A stretch of 64,000 nucleotides of DNA. Origin: Paratinospora sagittata. Taxonomy: Eukaryota > Streptophyta > Magnoliopsida > Ranunculales > Menispermaceae. Made by a program: the position numbers and the translations under genes. Numbering within the stretch: the first letter of the stretch is position 1; each line of letters starts with the position of its first letter. The stretch lies in the NCBI GenBank assembly GCA_035771175.1, contig JAYMFD010001202.1, forward strand, positions 1 to 64,000, in the 5' to 3' direction. This document shows, one piece after another, positions 36,084 to 48,978 of this stretch. The notes beneath the pieces are model-generated. The model saw nothing but the letters and a program-made list of their open reading frames with translations. It was not told the DNA's origin and searched no databases.

Positions 36084-39000
36084 AATTTTAGATATGGGGG
36101 TCAAAAATTCACCGGGATATTGGAACGGAGTTCCATCTATTCCGGGGGTTCATAGAAGGATATTGGGACTCGCTCAAAGAGTTGGTGGAGAAAGCAATCT
36201 GGTGGATTGGTAGCGATTGCCTCAAACACATTTTCTAAGTAAATTTAGTTCATTTAAACAAAAAATTTGAGATTTAGGGGTCAAAAATTCATCGGGATGT
36301 TGGAACAGAGTTCCATCTATTCTGGGGGGTTGCTAGAAGGATATTGGGACTCGCTAAAAGAGTAGGTGGAGAAAGCAATCCGGTGGATTTGTCGCGATTG
36401 CCTCAAACAAATTTTTTAAGTTAATTTAGTTCATTGAAAGCAAAATTTGAGATTTAGGGGTAAAAAATTCATCGGGATATTGAAACAGAGTTCCATCTAT
36501 TCCGGGGGGTGCTAGAAGGATATTGGGACTCGCTCAAAGAGTTGGTGGAGAAAGCAATACGGTAGATTGGTCGCGATTGCCTCAAACACATTTTCTAAGT
36601 AAATTCAGTTCATTTAAACCAAAATTTTAGATTTGGGGGTCAAAAATTCATCGGGATATTGAAACGGAGTTCCATCTATTTTGCGTGTTGCTTGAAGGAT
36701 ATTGGGACTCGCTCAAGGAGTTGGTAGAGAAAGCAATCCGGTGAATTGGTCGCGATTGCCTCAAACACTTTTACTAAGTATATTTAGTTCATTTAAACCA
36801 AATTTTAGATTTGGGGGTCAAAAATTAACCGAGAAATTGGAACGGAGTTCCATCTATTCCGAGGGTTCCTTGAAGGATATTGGGACTCGATCAAAGAGTT
36901 GGTGGAGAAAGCAATCTGGTGGATTGGTCGCGATTGCCTCAAACAAATTTTCTAAGTAAATTTAGTTCATTGAAACCAAAATTTGAGATTTAGGGGTCAA
37001 AAATTAATCTGGATATTGGAAAAGAGTTCCATCTTTTCCGAGGGTTCCTAAAAGTATATTGGGACTCGCTCAAAGAGTAGGCGGAGAAAGCAATCCGGTG
37101 AATTGGTCGCGATTGCTTCAAACACATTTTCTAAGTAAATTTAGTTCATTTAAACCAAAATTTGAGATTTAATGGTCAAAAATTCATCGGGATATTGAAA
37201 CGGAGTTCCATCTATTCTGGGGGTTGCTTGAAGGATATTGGGACTCGGTCAAGGAGTTGGTGGAGAAAGCAATCCGGTGGATTGGTCGCGATTGCCTCAA
37301 ACACTTTTTCTAAGTATATTTAGTTCATTTAAACCAAAATTTGAGATTTAATGGTAAAAAATTCAACGGGATATTGAAACGGAGTTCCATCTATTCTGGG
37401 GTTGCTTAAAGGATATTGAGACTCGCTCAAGGAGTTGGTAGAGAAAGCAATCCGGTGGATTGGTCGCGATTGCCTCAAACACTTTTTCTAAGTATATTTA
37501 GTTCATTTAAACCAAAATTTTAGATTTGGGGATCAAAAATTCACCGGGATATTGGAACGGAGTTCCATCTATTCCGGGGGTTCCTAGAAGGATATTGGGA
37601 CTCGCTAAAAGAGTTGGTGGAGAAAGCAATCTGGTGGATTGGTAGCGATTGCCTCAAACACATTTTCTAAGTAAATTTAATTCATTTAAACCAAAATTTG
37701 AGATTTAGTGGTCAAAAATTCATCGAGATATTGGAATGGAGTTCCATCTATTCTGGGGGTTTGCTTAATGGATATTGGGACTCGCTCAAAGAGTTGGTAG
37801 AGAAAGCAATCCGGTGGATTGGTCGCGTTTGCCTCAATTACTTTTTCTAAGTATATTTAGGTCATTTAAACCAAAATTTTAGATATGGGGGTCAAAAATT
37901 CACCGGGATATTGGAACGGAGTTCCATCTATTCCGGGGGTTCATAGAAAGATATTGGGACTCGCTGAAAGAGTTGGCGGAGAAAGCAATATGGTGGATTG
38001 GTAGCGATTGCCTCAAACACATTTTCTAAGTAAATTTAGTTCATTTAAACAAAAAATTTGAGATTTAGGGGTCAAAAATTCATCGGGATATCGAAACGGA
38101 GTTCCATCTATTCCGGGTGTTCATAGAAGGATATTGGGACTCGATCAAAGAGTTGGTGGAAAAGCAATCTGGTGGATTGGTCGCGATTGCCTCAAAAAAA
38201 TTTTCTAAGTAAATTTAATTCATTTAAACCAAAATTTGAGATTTAGTGGTCAAAAATTCATCGAGATATTGGAACGGAGTTCCATCTATTCTGGGGGGTG
38301 CTAGAAGGATATTGGGACTCGCTCAAAGAGTTGGTGGAGAAAGCAATACGGTAGATTGGTCGCGATTGCCTCAAACACATTTTCTAAGTAAATTCAGTTC
38401 ATTTAAACCAAAATTTTAAATTTGGGCGTCAAAAATTCATCGGGATATTGAAACGGAGTTCCATCTATTTTGGGGGTTGCTTGCAGGATATTGGGACTCG
38501 CTCAAGGAGTTGGTAGCGAAAGCAATCCGGTGAATTGGTCGCTATTGCCTCAAACACTTTTACTAAGTATATTTAGTTCATTTAAACCAAATTTTAGATT
38601 TTGGGGTCAAAAATTAACCGGGATATTGGAACGGAGTTCCATCTATTCCGGGGGTTCCTTGAAGGATATTGGGGCTCGATCAAAGAGTTGGTGGAGAAAG
38701 CAATCTGGTGGATTGGTCGCGATTGCCTCAAACAAATTTTCTAAGTAAATTTAATTCATTTAAACCAAAATTTGAGATTTAGTGGTCAAAAATTCATCGG
38801 GATATTGAAACGAAGTTCCATCTATTCTGGGGGGTTGCTTGAAGGATATTGGGACTCGGTCAAGGAGTTGGTGGAGAAAGCAATCCGGTGGATTGGTCGC
38901 GATTACCTCAATTTCTTTTTCAAAGTATATTTAGTTCATTTAAACCAAAATTTTAGAATTGGGGGTCAAAAATTCTACAGGATATTGGAACGGAGGTCCA

Positions 39001-42000
39001 TCTATTCTGGGGGTTCCTAAAAGGATATTGGGACTCGCTCAAAGAGTTGGTGGAGAAAGCAATCTGGTGGATTGGTAGCGATTGCCTCAAACACATTTTC
39101 TAAGTAAATTCAGTTCATTTAAACCAAAATTTTAGATTTGGGGGTCAAAAATTCATCGGGATATTGAAACAGAGTTCCATCTATTCTGGGGGTTGCTTGA
39201 AGGATATTGGGACTCGCTCAAGGAGTTGGTAGAGAAAGCAATCCGGTGGATTGGTCGCGATTGCCTCAAACACTTTTTCTAAGTATATTTAGTTCATTTA
39301 AACCAAAATTTTAGATTTGGGGGTCAAAAATTCACCGGGATATTGGAACGGAGCTCCATCTATTCCGGGGGTTCCTAGAAGGATATTAAGACTCGCTAAA
39401 AGAGTTGGTGGAGATAGCAATCTGGTGGATTGGCCGCGATTGCCTCAAATACATTTTCTAAGTAAATTTAGTTCATTTAAACCAAAATTTGAGATTTACT
39501 GGTCAAAAATTCATCGGGATATTGGAACGGAGTTCCATCTATTTTGGGGGGTTGCTAGAAGGATATTGGGACTCGCTCAAAGAGTAGGCGGAGAACGCAA
39601 TCCGGTGGATTGGTCGTGATTGCTTCAAACACATTTTCTAAGTAAATTTAGTTCATTTAAACCAAAATTTGAGATTTAATGGTCAAAAATTCATCGGGAT
39701 ATTGAAACGGAGTTCCATCTATTCTGGGGGGTTGTTTGAAGGATATTGGGACTCCCTCAAGGAGTTGGTGGACAAAGCAATATGGTGGATTGGTCGCGAT
39801 TGCCTCAATTACTTTTTCTAAGTATATTTAATTCATTTAAACCAAAATTTTAGATTTGGGGGTAAAAAATTCACCGGGATATTGGAGCGGAGTTCCATCT
39901 ATTCCGGGGGTTCATAGAAGGATATTGGGACTCGCTCAAAGAGTTGGTGGAGAAAGCAATCTAGTGGATTGGTAGCGATTGCCTCAAACACATTTTCTAA
40001 GTAAATTTAGTTCATTTAAACAAAAAATTTGAGATTTAGGGGGCAAAAATTCATCGGGATATTGGAACGGAGTTCCATCTATTTTGGGGGGTTGCTAGAA
40101 GGATATTGGCACTCGCTAAAAGAGTAGGTGGAGAAAGCAATCCGGTGGATTTGTCGCGATTGCCTCAAACAAATTTTTTAAGTTAATTTAGTTCATTGAA
40201 AGCAAAATTTGAGATTTAGGGGTAAAAAATTCATCGGGATATTGAAACAGAGTTCCATCTATTTCGAGGGTTCATAGAAGGATATTGGGACTCGCTCAAA
40301 GAGTAGGCGGAGAAAGCAATACGGTGGATTGGTCGCGATTGCTTCAAACACATTTTCTAAGTAAATTTAGATCATTTAAACCAAAATTTGAGATTTAATA
40401 GTCAAAAATTCATCGAGATATTGAAACGGAGTTCCATCTATTCTGGGGGGTTGCTTGAAGGATATTGGGACTCGCTCAAAGAGTTGGTGGAGAAAGCAAT
40501 CCGGTGGATTGGTCGCGTTTGCCTCAATTACTTTTTCTAAGTATATTTAGTTCATTTAAACCAAAATTTTAAATATGGTGGTCAAAAATTCACCGGGATA
40601 TTGGAACGGAGTTCCATCTATTCCGGGGGTTTATAGAAGGATATTGGGAAACGCTCAAAGAGTTGGTGGAGAAAGCAATATGGTGGATTGGTAGCGATTG
40701 CCTCAAACACATTTTTTAAGTAAATTTAGTTCATTTAAACCAAAATTTGAGATTTAGGGGTAAAAAATTCATCGGGATATTGAAACAGAGTTCCATGTAT
40801 TCTGGGGGGTGCTAGAAGGATATTGGGACTCGCTCAAAGAGTTGGTGGAGAAAGCAATACGGTAGATTGGTCGCGATTGCCTCAAACACATTTTCTAAGT
40901 AAATTCAGTTCATTTAAACTAAAATTTTAGATTTGGGGGTCAAAAATTCATCGGGATATTGAAACGGAGTTCCATCTATTTTGGGGGTTGCTTGAAGGAT
41001 ATTGGGACTCGCTCAAGGAGTTGGTAGAGAAAGCAATCCGGTGAATTGGTCGCGATTGCCTCAAACACTTTTACTAAGTATATTTAGTTCATTTAAACCA
41101 AATTTTAGATTTGGGGGTCAAAATTAACCGGGATATTGGAACGGAGTTCCATCTATTCCGGAGGTTCCTTGATGGATATTGGGACTCGATCAAAGAGTTG
41201 GTGGTGAAAGCAATCTGGTGGATTGGTCGCGATTGCCTCAAACAAATTTTCTAAGTAAATTTAATTCATTTAAACCAAAATTTGAGATTTAGTGGTCAAA
41301 AATTCATCGGGATATTGAAACGGAGTTCCATCTATTCTGGGGGGTTGCTTGAAGGATATTGGGACTCGGTCAAGGAGTTGGTGGAGAAAGCAATCCGGTG
41401 GATTGGTCGCGATTACCTCAATTTCTTTTTCAAAGTATATTTAGTTCATTTAAACCAAAATTTTAGATTTGGGGGTCAAAAATTCTCCAGGATATTGGAA
41501 CGGAGTTCCATCTATTCTGGGGGTTCCTAGAAGGATATTAAGACTCTCTAAAAGAGTTGGTGGAGATAGCAATCTGGTGGATTGGCCGCGATTGCCTCAA
41601 ACACATTTTCTAAGTAAATTTAGTTCATTTAAACCAAAATTTGAGATTTAGTGGTCAAAAATTCATCGGGATATTGGAACGGAGTTCCATCTATTTTGGG
41701 GGGTTGCTAGAAGGATATTGGGACTCGCTCAAGAAGTTGGTGGACAAAGCAATATGGTGGATTAGTCGCTATTGCCTCAATTACTTTTTCTAAGTATATT
41801 TAGTTCATTTAAACCAAAATTTTAGATTTTGGGGGTAAAAAATTCACCGAGATATTGGAACGGAGTTTCATCTATTTCGGGGGTTCATAGAAGGATATTG
41901 GGACTCGATCAAAGAGTTGGTGGAGAAAGCAATCCGGTGGATTGGTCGCGATTGCTTCAAACACATTTTCTAAGTAAATTTAGTTCATTTAAACCAAGAT

Positions 42001-42330
42001 TTGAGATTTAATGGTCAAAAATTCATCGGGATATTGGAACGGAGTTCCATCTATTCTGGGTGGTTGTTTGAAGGATATTGGGACTCGCTAAAGGAGTTGG
42101 TGGAGAAAGCAATCTAGTGGATTGGTAGCGATTGCCTCAAACACATTTTCTAAATAAATTTAGTTCATTTAAACAAAAAATTTGAGATTTAGGGGACAAA
42201 AATTCATCGGGATATTGGAACGGAGTTTCGTCTATTTCGGGGGTTTATAGAAGGATATTGGGACACGCTCAAAGAGTTGGTGGAGAAAGCAATCTGGTGG
42301 ATTGGTCGCGATTGCCTTAAACACTTTTTC
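36084..42330 (+). repeat. Satellite block W, expanded relative of Y/Z
   Basis: It starts like block Z but contains extra monomers, so that the TATTAAGACTC marker is 6813 bp (38 monomers) beyond its counterpart (32573 to 39386). Part of the extra material near 36.98-37.1 kb is the GGAAAAGAGTTCC type with CCTAAAAG, otherwise found at 9.2-18.4 kb and beyond 45 kb and not in 18.4-37.0 kb. The block therefore looks like a mosaic made by unequal exchange between distant parts of the array. Confidence 0.7.
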
Positions 42331-45300
42331 TAAAAATATTTAGTTCATTTCTCTCGAAATTTTAGATTTGGGGGTTAAAAATTCACCAGGATATTGGAAC
42401 GGAGTTCCATCTATTCTGGGGGGTTGCTAGAAGGATGTTGGGACTCGCTAAAAGAGTAGGTGGAGAAAGCAATCCGGTGGATTTGTCGCGATTGCCTCAA
42501 ACAAATTTTTTAAGTTAATTTAGATCGTTGAAAGCAAAGTTTGAGATTTATTGGTAAAAAATTAATCGGGATATTGAAACAGAGTTCCATCTATTCCGAG
42601 GGTTCAGAGAAGGATATTGGGACTCGCTCAAAGAGTAGGCGGAGAAAGCAATCCGGTGGATTGGTCGCGATTGCTTCAAACACATTTTCTAAGAAAATTT
42701 AGTTCATTTAAACCAAAATTTGAGATTTAATGGTCAAAAATTCATCGGGATATTGAAACGGAGTTCCATCTATTCTGGGGGTTTGTTTGAAGGATATTGG
42801 GACTCTCTCAAGGAGTTGGTGGACAAAGCAATCTGGTGGATTGGTCGCGATTGCCTCAATTACTTTTTCTAAGTATATTTAGTTCATTTAAACAAAAATT
42901 TTAGATTTGGGTGTCAAAAATTCACCGGGATATTGGAACGGAGTTCCATCTATTCCGGGGGTTCACAGAAGGATATTGGGACTCGATTAAAGAGTTGGTG
43001 GAAAAGCAATCTGGTGGATTGGTCGCGATTGCCTCAAACAAATTTTCTAAGTAAATTTAATTCATTTAAACCAAAATTTGAGATTTAGTGGTCAAAAATT
43101 CATCGTGATATTGGAACGGCGTTCCATCTATTCTGGGGGTTGCTTGAAGGATATTGGGACTCGCTCAAGGAGTTGGTAGAGAAAGCAATATGGTGGATTG
43201 GTCGCGATTGCCTCAAACAAATTTTCTAAGTAAATTTAATCCATTTAAACCAAAATTTGAGATTTAGTGGTCAAAAATTCATCGAGATATTGGAACGGAG
43301 TTCCATCTATTCTGGGGGGTTGCTAGAAGGATATTGGGACTCGCTAAAAGAGTAGGTGGAGAAAGCAATCCGGTGGATTTGTCGCGATTGCCTCAAATAA
43401 ATTTTTTAAGTTAATTTAGTTCATTGAAAGCAAAATTTGAGATTTAGGGGTAAAAAATTCATCGGGATATTGAAACAGAGTTCCATCTATACCGAGGGTT
43501 CATAGAAGGATATTGGGAATCGCTCAAAGAGTAGGCGGAGAAATCAATCCGGTGGATTGGTCGCGATTGCTTCAAACACATTTTCTAAGTAAATTTAGTT
43601 CATTTAAACCAAAATTTGAGATTTAATGGTCAAAAATTCATCGGGATATTGAAACGGAGTTCCATCTATTCTGGGGGTTGCTTGAAGGATATTGGGACTC
43701 GCTGAAGGAGTTGGCAGAGAAAGCAATCTTGTGGATTGGTCGCGATTGCCTCAAACACTTTTTCTAAAAATATTTAGTTCATTTCAAGCAAAATTTGAGA
43801 TTTAGGGGTAAAAAATTCATCGGGATATTGAAACAGAGTTCCATCTATTCCGAGGGTTCATAGAAGGATATTGGGAATCGCTCAAAGAGTAGGCGGAGAA
43901 ATCAATCCGGTGGATTGGTCGCGATTGCTTCAAACACATTTTCTAAGTAAATTTAGTTCATTTAAACCAAAATTTGATATTTAAGGGTCAAAAATTCATC
44001 GGGATATTCGAACAAAGTTCCATCTATTCTAGGGGGTTGCTAGAAGGACATTGGGACTCGCTTAAAGAGTAGGTGGAGAAAGCAATCCGGTGGATTGGTC
44101 GCGATTGCCTCAAACACATTTTCTAAGTAAATTTAGTTCATTTAAACCAAAATTTGAGAGTTGGGGGTCAAAAATACACCGGGATATTGGAACGGAGTTC
44201 CATCTATTCCGGGGCTTCCTCGAAGGATATGGGGACTCGCTCAAGGAGTTGGTAGAGAAAGCAATCCGGTGAATTGGTCGCGATTGCCCCAAACACTTTT
44301 ACTAAGTATATTTAGTTCATTTAAACCAAATTTTAGATTTGGGGGTCAAAAATTAATCGGGATATTGGAACGGAGTTCCATCTATTCCGGGGGTTCCTTG
44401 AAGGACATTGGGACTCGATCAAAGAGTTGGTGGAGAAAGCAATATGGTGGATTGGTCGCGATTGCCTCAAACAAATTTTCTAAGTAAATTTAATTCATTT
44501 AAACCAAAATTTGAGATTTAGTGGTCAAAAATTCATCGGGATATTGAAACGGAGTTCCATCTATTCTGGGGGGTTGCTTGAAGGATATTGGGACTCGGTC
44601 AAGGAGTTGGTGGAGAAAGCAATCCGGTGGATTGGTCGCGATTACCTCAATTTCTTTTTCAAAGTATATTTAGTTCATTTAAACCAAAATTTTACATTTG
44701 GGGGTCAAAAATTCTCCAGGATATTGGAACGGAGTTCCATTTATTCTTGGGGTTCCTAGAAGGATATTGGGACTCGCTCAAAGAGTTGGTGGAGAAACCA
44801 ATCTGGTGGATTGGTAGCGATTGCCTCAAACACATTTTCTAAGCAAATTTAGTTCATTTAAACCAAAATTTGAGATTTAGGGGTCAAAAATTTATCGGGA
44901 TATTGGAACGGAGTTCCATCTATTCTGGGGGGTTGCTAGAAGGATATTGGGACTCGCTAAAAGAGTAGGTTGAGGAAGGAATCCGGTGGATTGGTCGCGA
45001 TTGCCTCAAACAAATTTTCTAAGTTAATTTAGTTCATTGAAACCAAAATTTGAGATTTAGGGGTCAAAAATTCATCTGGATATTGGAAAAGAGTTCCATC
45101 TATTCCAAGGGTTCCTAAAAAGATGTTGGGACTCGCTCAAAGAGTAGGCGGAGAAAGCAATCCGGTGAATTGGTCGCGATTGCTTCAAACACATTTTCTA
45201 AGTAAATTTAGTTCATTTAAACCAAAATTTGAGATTTAATGGTAAAAAATTCATCGGGATATTGAAACGGAGTTCCATCTATTCTGGGGGTTGCTTGAAG

Positions 45301-48300
45301 GATATTGGGACTCGGTCAAGGAGTGGGTGGAGAAAGCAATCCGGTGGATTGGTCGCGATTGCCTCGAACACTTTTTCTAAGTATATTTAGTTCATTAAAA
45401 CCAAAATTTAAGATTTAATGGTCAAAAATTCATCGGGATATTGAAACGGAGTTCCATCTATTCTGGGGGTTGCTTGAAGGATAGTGGGACTCGCTCAAGG
45501 AGTTGGTAGAGAAAGCAATCCGGTGAATTGGTCGCGATTGCCTCAAACACTTTTTCTAAGTATATTTAGTTCATTTAAACCAAAATTTTAGATTTGGGGG
45601 TCAAAAATTCACCGGGATATTGGAACGGAGTTCCATCTATTCCGGGGGTTCCTAGAAGGATATTAAGACTCGCTAAAAGAGTTGGTGGAGATAGCAATCT
45701 GGTGGATTGGCCGCGATTGCCTCAAATACATTTTCTAAGTAAATTTAGTTCATTTAAACCAAAATTTGAGATTTAGTGGTCAAAAATTCATCGGGATATT
45801 GGAACGGAGTTCCATCTATTTTGGGGGGTTGCTAGAAGGATATTGGGACTCGCTCAAAGAGTAGGCGGAGAATGCAATCCGGTGGATTGGTCGTGATTGC
45901 TTCAAACACATTTTCTAAGTAAATTTAGTTCATTTAAACCAAAATTTGAGATTTAATGGTCAAAAATTCATCGGGATGTTGAAACGGAGTTCCATCTATT
46001 CTGGAGGGTTGTTTGAAGGATATTGGGACTCCATCAAGGAGTTGGTGGACAAAGCAATATGGTGGATTGGTCGTGATTGCCTCAATTACTTTTTCTAAGT
46101 ATATTTAGTTCATTTAAACCAAAATTTTAGATTTGGGGGTAAAATATTCACCGGGATATTGGAACGTTGTTTCATCTATTTCGGGGGTTCATAGAAGGAT
46201 ATTGGGACTCGATCAAAGAGTTGGTGGAGAAAGCAATCCGGTGGATTGGTCGCGATTGCTTCAAACACACTTTCTAAGTAAATTTAGTTCATTTAAACCA
46301 AGATTTGAGATTTAATGGTCAAAAATTCATCGGGATATTGAAACAGAGTTCCATCTATTCCGAGGATTCATAGAAGGATATTGGGACTCGCTCAAAGAGT
46401 AGGCGGAGAAAGCAATCCGGTGGATTGGTAGCGATTGCCTCAAACACATTTTCTAAGTAAATTTAGTTCATTTAAACAAAAAATTTGAGATTTAGGGGTC
46501 AAAAATTCATCGGGATATTGAAACGGAGTTCCATCTATTCTGGGGGGTTGTTTGAAGGATATTGGGACTCGCTCAAGGAGTTGGTGGACAAAGCAATCTG
46601 GTGGATTGGTCGCGATTGCCTCAATTACTTTTTCAAAGTATATTTAGTTCATTTAAACCAAAATTTTAGATTTGTTGGTAAAAAACTCACCGGGATATTG
46701 GAACGGAGTTTCATCTATTTTGGGGGTTCATAGAAGGATATTGGGACTCGATCAAAGAGTTGGTGGAGAAAGCAATCCGGTGGATTGGTCGCGATTGCTT
46801 CAAACACATTTTCTAAGTAAATTTAGTTCATTTAAACCAAGATTTGAGATTTAATGGTCAAAAATTCATCGGGATATTGGAACGGAGTTCCATCTATTCC
46901 GGGGGTTCATAGAAGGATATTGGGACTCGCTCAAAGAGTAGGCGGAGAAAGCAATCCGGTGGATTGGTAGCGATTGCCTCAAACACATTTTCGAAGTAAA
47001 TTTAGTTCATTTAAACAAAAAATTTGAGATTTAGGGGTCAAAAATTCATCGGGATATTGAAACGGAGTTCAATCTATTCTGGGGGGTTGTTTGAAGGATA
47101 TTGGGACTCGCTCAAGGAGTTGGTGGACAAAGCAATCTGGTGGATTGGTCGCGATTGCCTCAAACACTTTTTCTAAAAATATTTAGTTCATTTCAACCGA
47201 ATATTTAGATTTGGGGGTCAAAAATTCACCGGAATATTGGAACGGAGTTCCATCTATTCCGGGGGTTCCTAGAAGGATATTAGGACTCGATTAAAGAGTT
47301 GGTGGAGAAAGCAATCCGGTGGATTGGTCGCGATTGCTTCAAACACATTTTCTAAGTAAATTTAGTTCATTTAAACCAAGATTTGAGATTTAATGGTCAA
47401 AAATTTATCGGGATATTGGAACGGAGTTCCATCTATTCCGGGGGTTCATAGAAGGATATTGGGACTCACTCAAAGAGTTGGTGGAGAAAGCAATCTAGTG
47501 GATTGGTAGCGATTGCCTCAAACACATTTTCTAAGTAAATTTAGTTCATTTAAACAAAAAATTTGAGATTTAGGGGTCAAAAATTCATCGGGATATTGGA
47601 ACAGAGTTCCATCTATTCTGGGGGGTTGCTAGAAGGATATTGGGACTCGCTAAAAGAGTAGGTGGAGAAAGCAATCCGGTGGATTTGTCGCGATTGCCTC
47701 AAACACTTTTTCTAAAAATATTTAGTTCATTTCAACCGAATTTTTAGATTTGGGGGTCAAAAATTCACCGGGATATTGGAACGGAGTTCCATCTATTCCG
47801 GGGGTTCCTAGAAGGATATTAGGACTTGCTCGAAGAGTTGGTAGAGAAAGCAATCTGGTGGATTGGTAGCGATTGCCTCAAACACATTTATTAAGTAAAT
47901 TTAGTTCATTTAAACCAAAATTTGATATTTAAGGGTCAAAAATTCATCGGGATATTCGAACAAAGTTCCATCTATTCTAGGGGGTTGCTAGAAGGATATT
48001 GGGACTCGCTTAAAGAGTAGGTGGAGAAAGCAATCCGGTGGATTGGTCGCGATTGCCTCAAACAAATTTTCTAAGTAAATTTAATTCATTTAAACCAAAA
48101 TTTGAGATTTAGTGGTCAAAAATTCATCGGGATATTGGAACGGAGTTCCATCTATTCTGGGGGTTGCTTGAAGGATATTGGGACTCGCTCAAGGAGTTGG
48201 TAGAGAAAGCAATCTGGTGGATTGGTCGCGATTGCCTCAAATAAATTTTCTAAGTAAATTTAATCCATTAAATCCAAAATTTGAGATTTTGTGGTCAAAA

Positions 48301-48978
48301 ATTCATCGGGATATTGGAACGGAGTTCCATCTATTCTGGGGGGTTGCTAGAATGATATTTGGACTCGCTAAAAGAGTAAGTGGAGAAAGCAATCCGGTGG
48401 ATTTGTCGCGATTGCCTCAAACAAATTTTTTAAGTTAATTTAGTTCATTGAGAGCAAAATTTGAGATTTAGGGGTAAAAAATTCATCGGGATATTGAAAC
48501 AGAGTTCCATCTATTCCGAGGGTTCATAGAAGGATATTGGGACTCGCTCAAAGAGTAGGCGGAGAAAGCAATCCGGTGGATTGGTCGCGATTGCTTCAAA
48601 CACATTTTCTAGGTAAATTTCGTTCATTTAAACCAAAATTTGAGATTTAATGGTAAAAAATTAATCGAGATATTGAAACGGAGTTCCATCTATTCTGGGG
48701 GTTTGTTTGAAGAATATTGGGACTCTCTCAAGGAGTTGGTGGACAAAGCAATCTAGTGGATTGGTCGCGATTGCCTCAATTACTTTTTCTAAGTATATTT
48801 AGTTCATTTAAATAAAAATTTTAGATTTGGGGGTCAAAAATTCACCGGGATATTGGAACGGAGTTCCATCTATTCCGGGGGTTCATAGAAGGATATTGGG
48901 ACTCGATCAAAGAGTTGGTGGAAAAGCAATCTGGTGGATTGGTCGCGATTGCCTCAAACAAATTTTCTAAGTAAATTT
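42331..48978 (+). repeat. Satellite mosaic with the CTAAAAATATTTAG monomer subfamily
   Basis: A monomer subtype in which CTAAGTATATTTAG is replaced by CTAAAAATATTTAG, often with TTCATTTCAACCGAA, begins here (42331, 43765, 47174, 47713) and occurs only up to 60.2 kb. The monomer at about 42331-42370 also has the unique string CATTTCTCTCGAAAT. The marker TATTAAGACTC is at 45663, 6277 bp after 39386 and 6281 bp before 51944, so a 35-monomer period rules this part. Confidence 0.72.
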
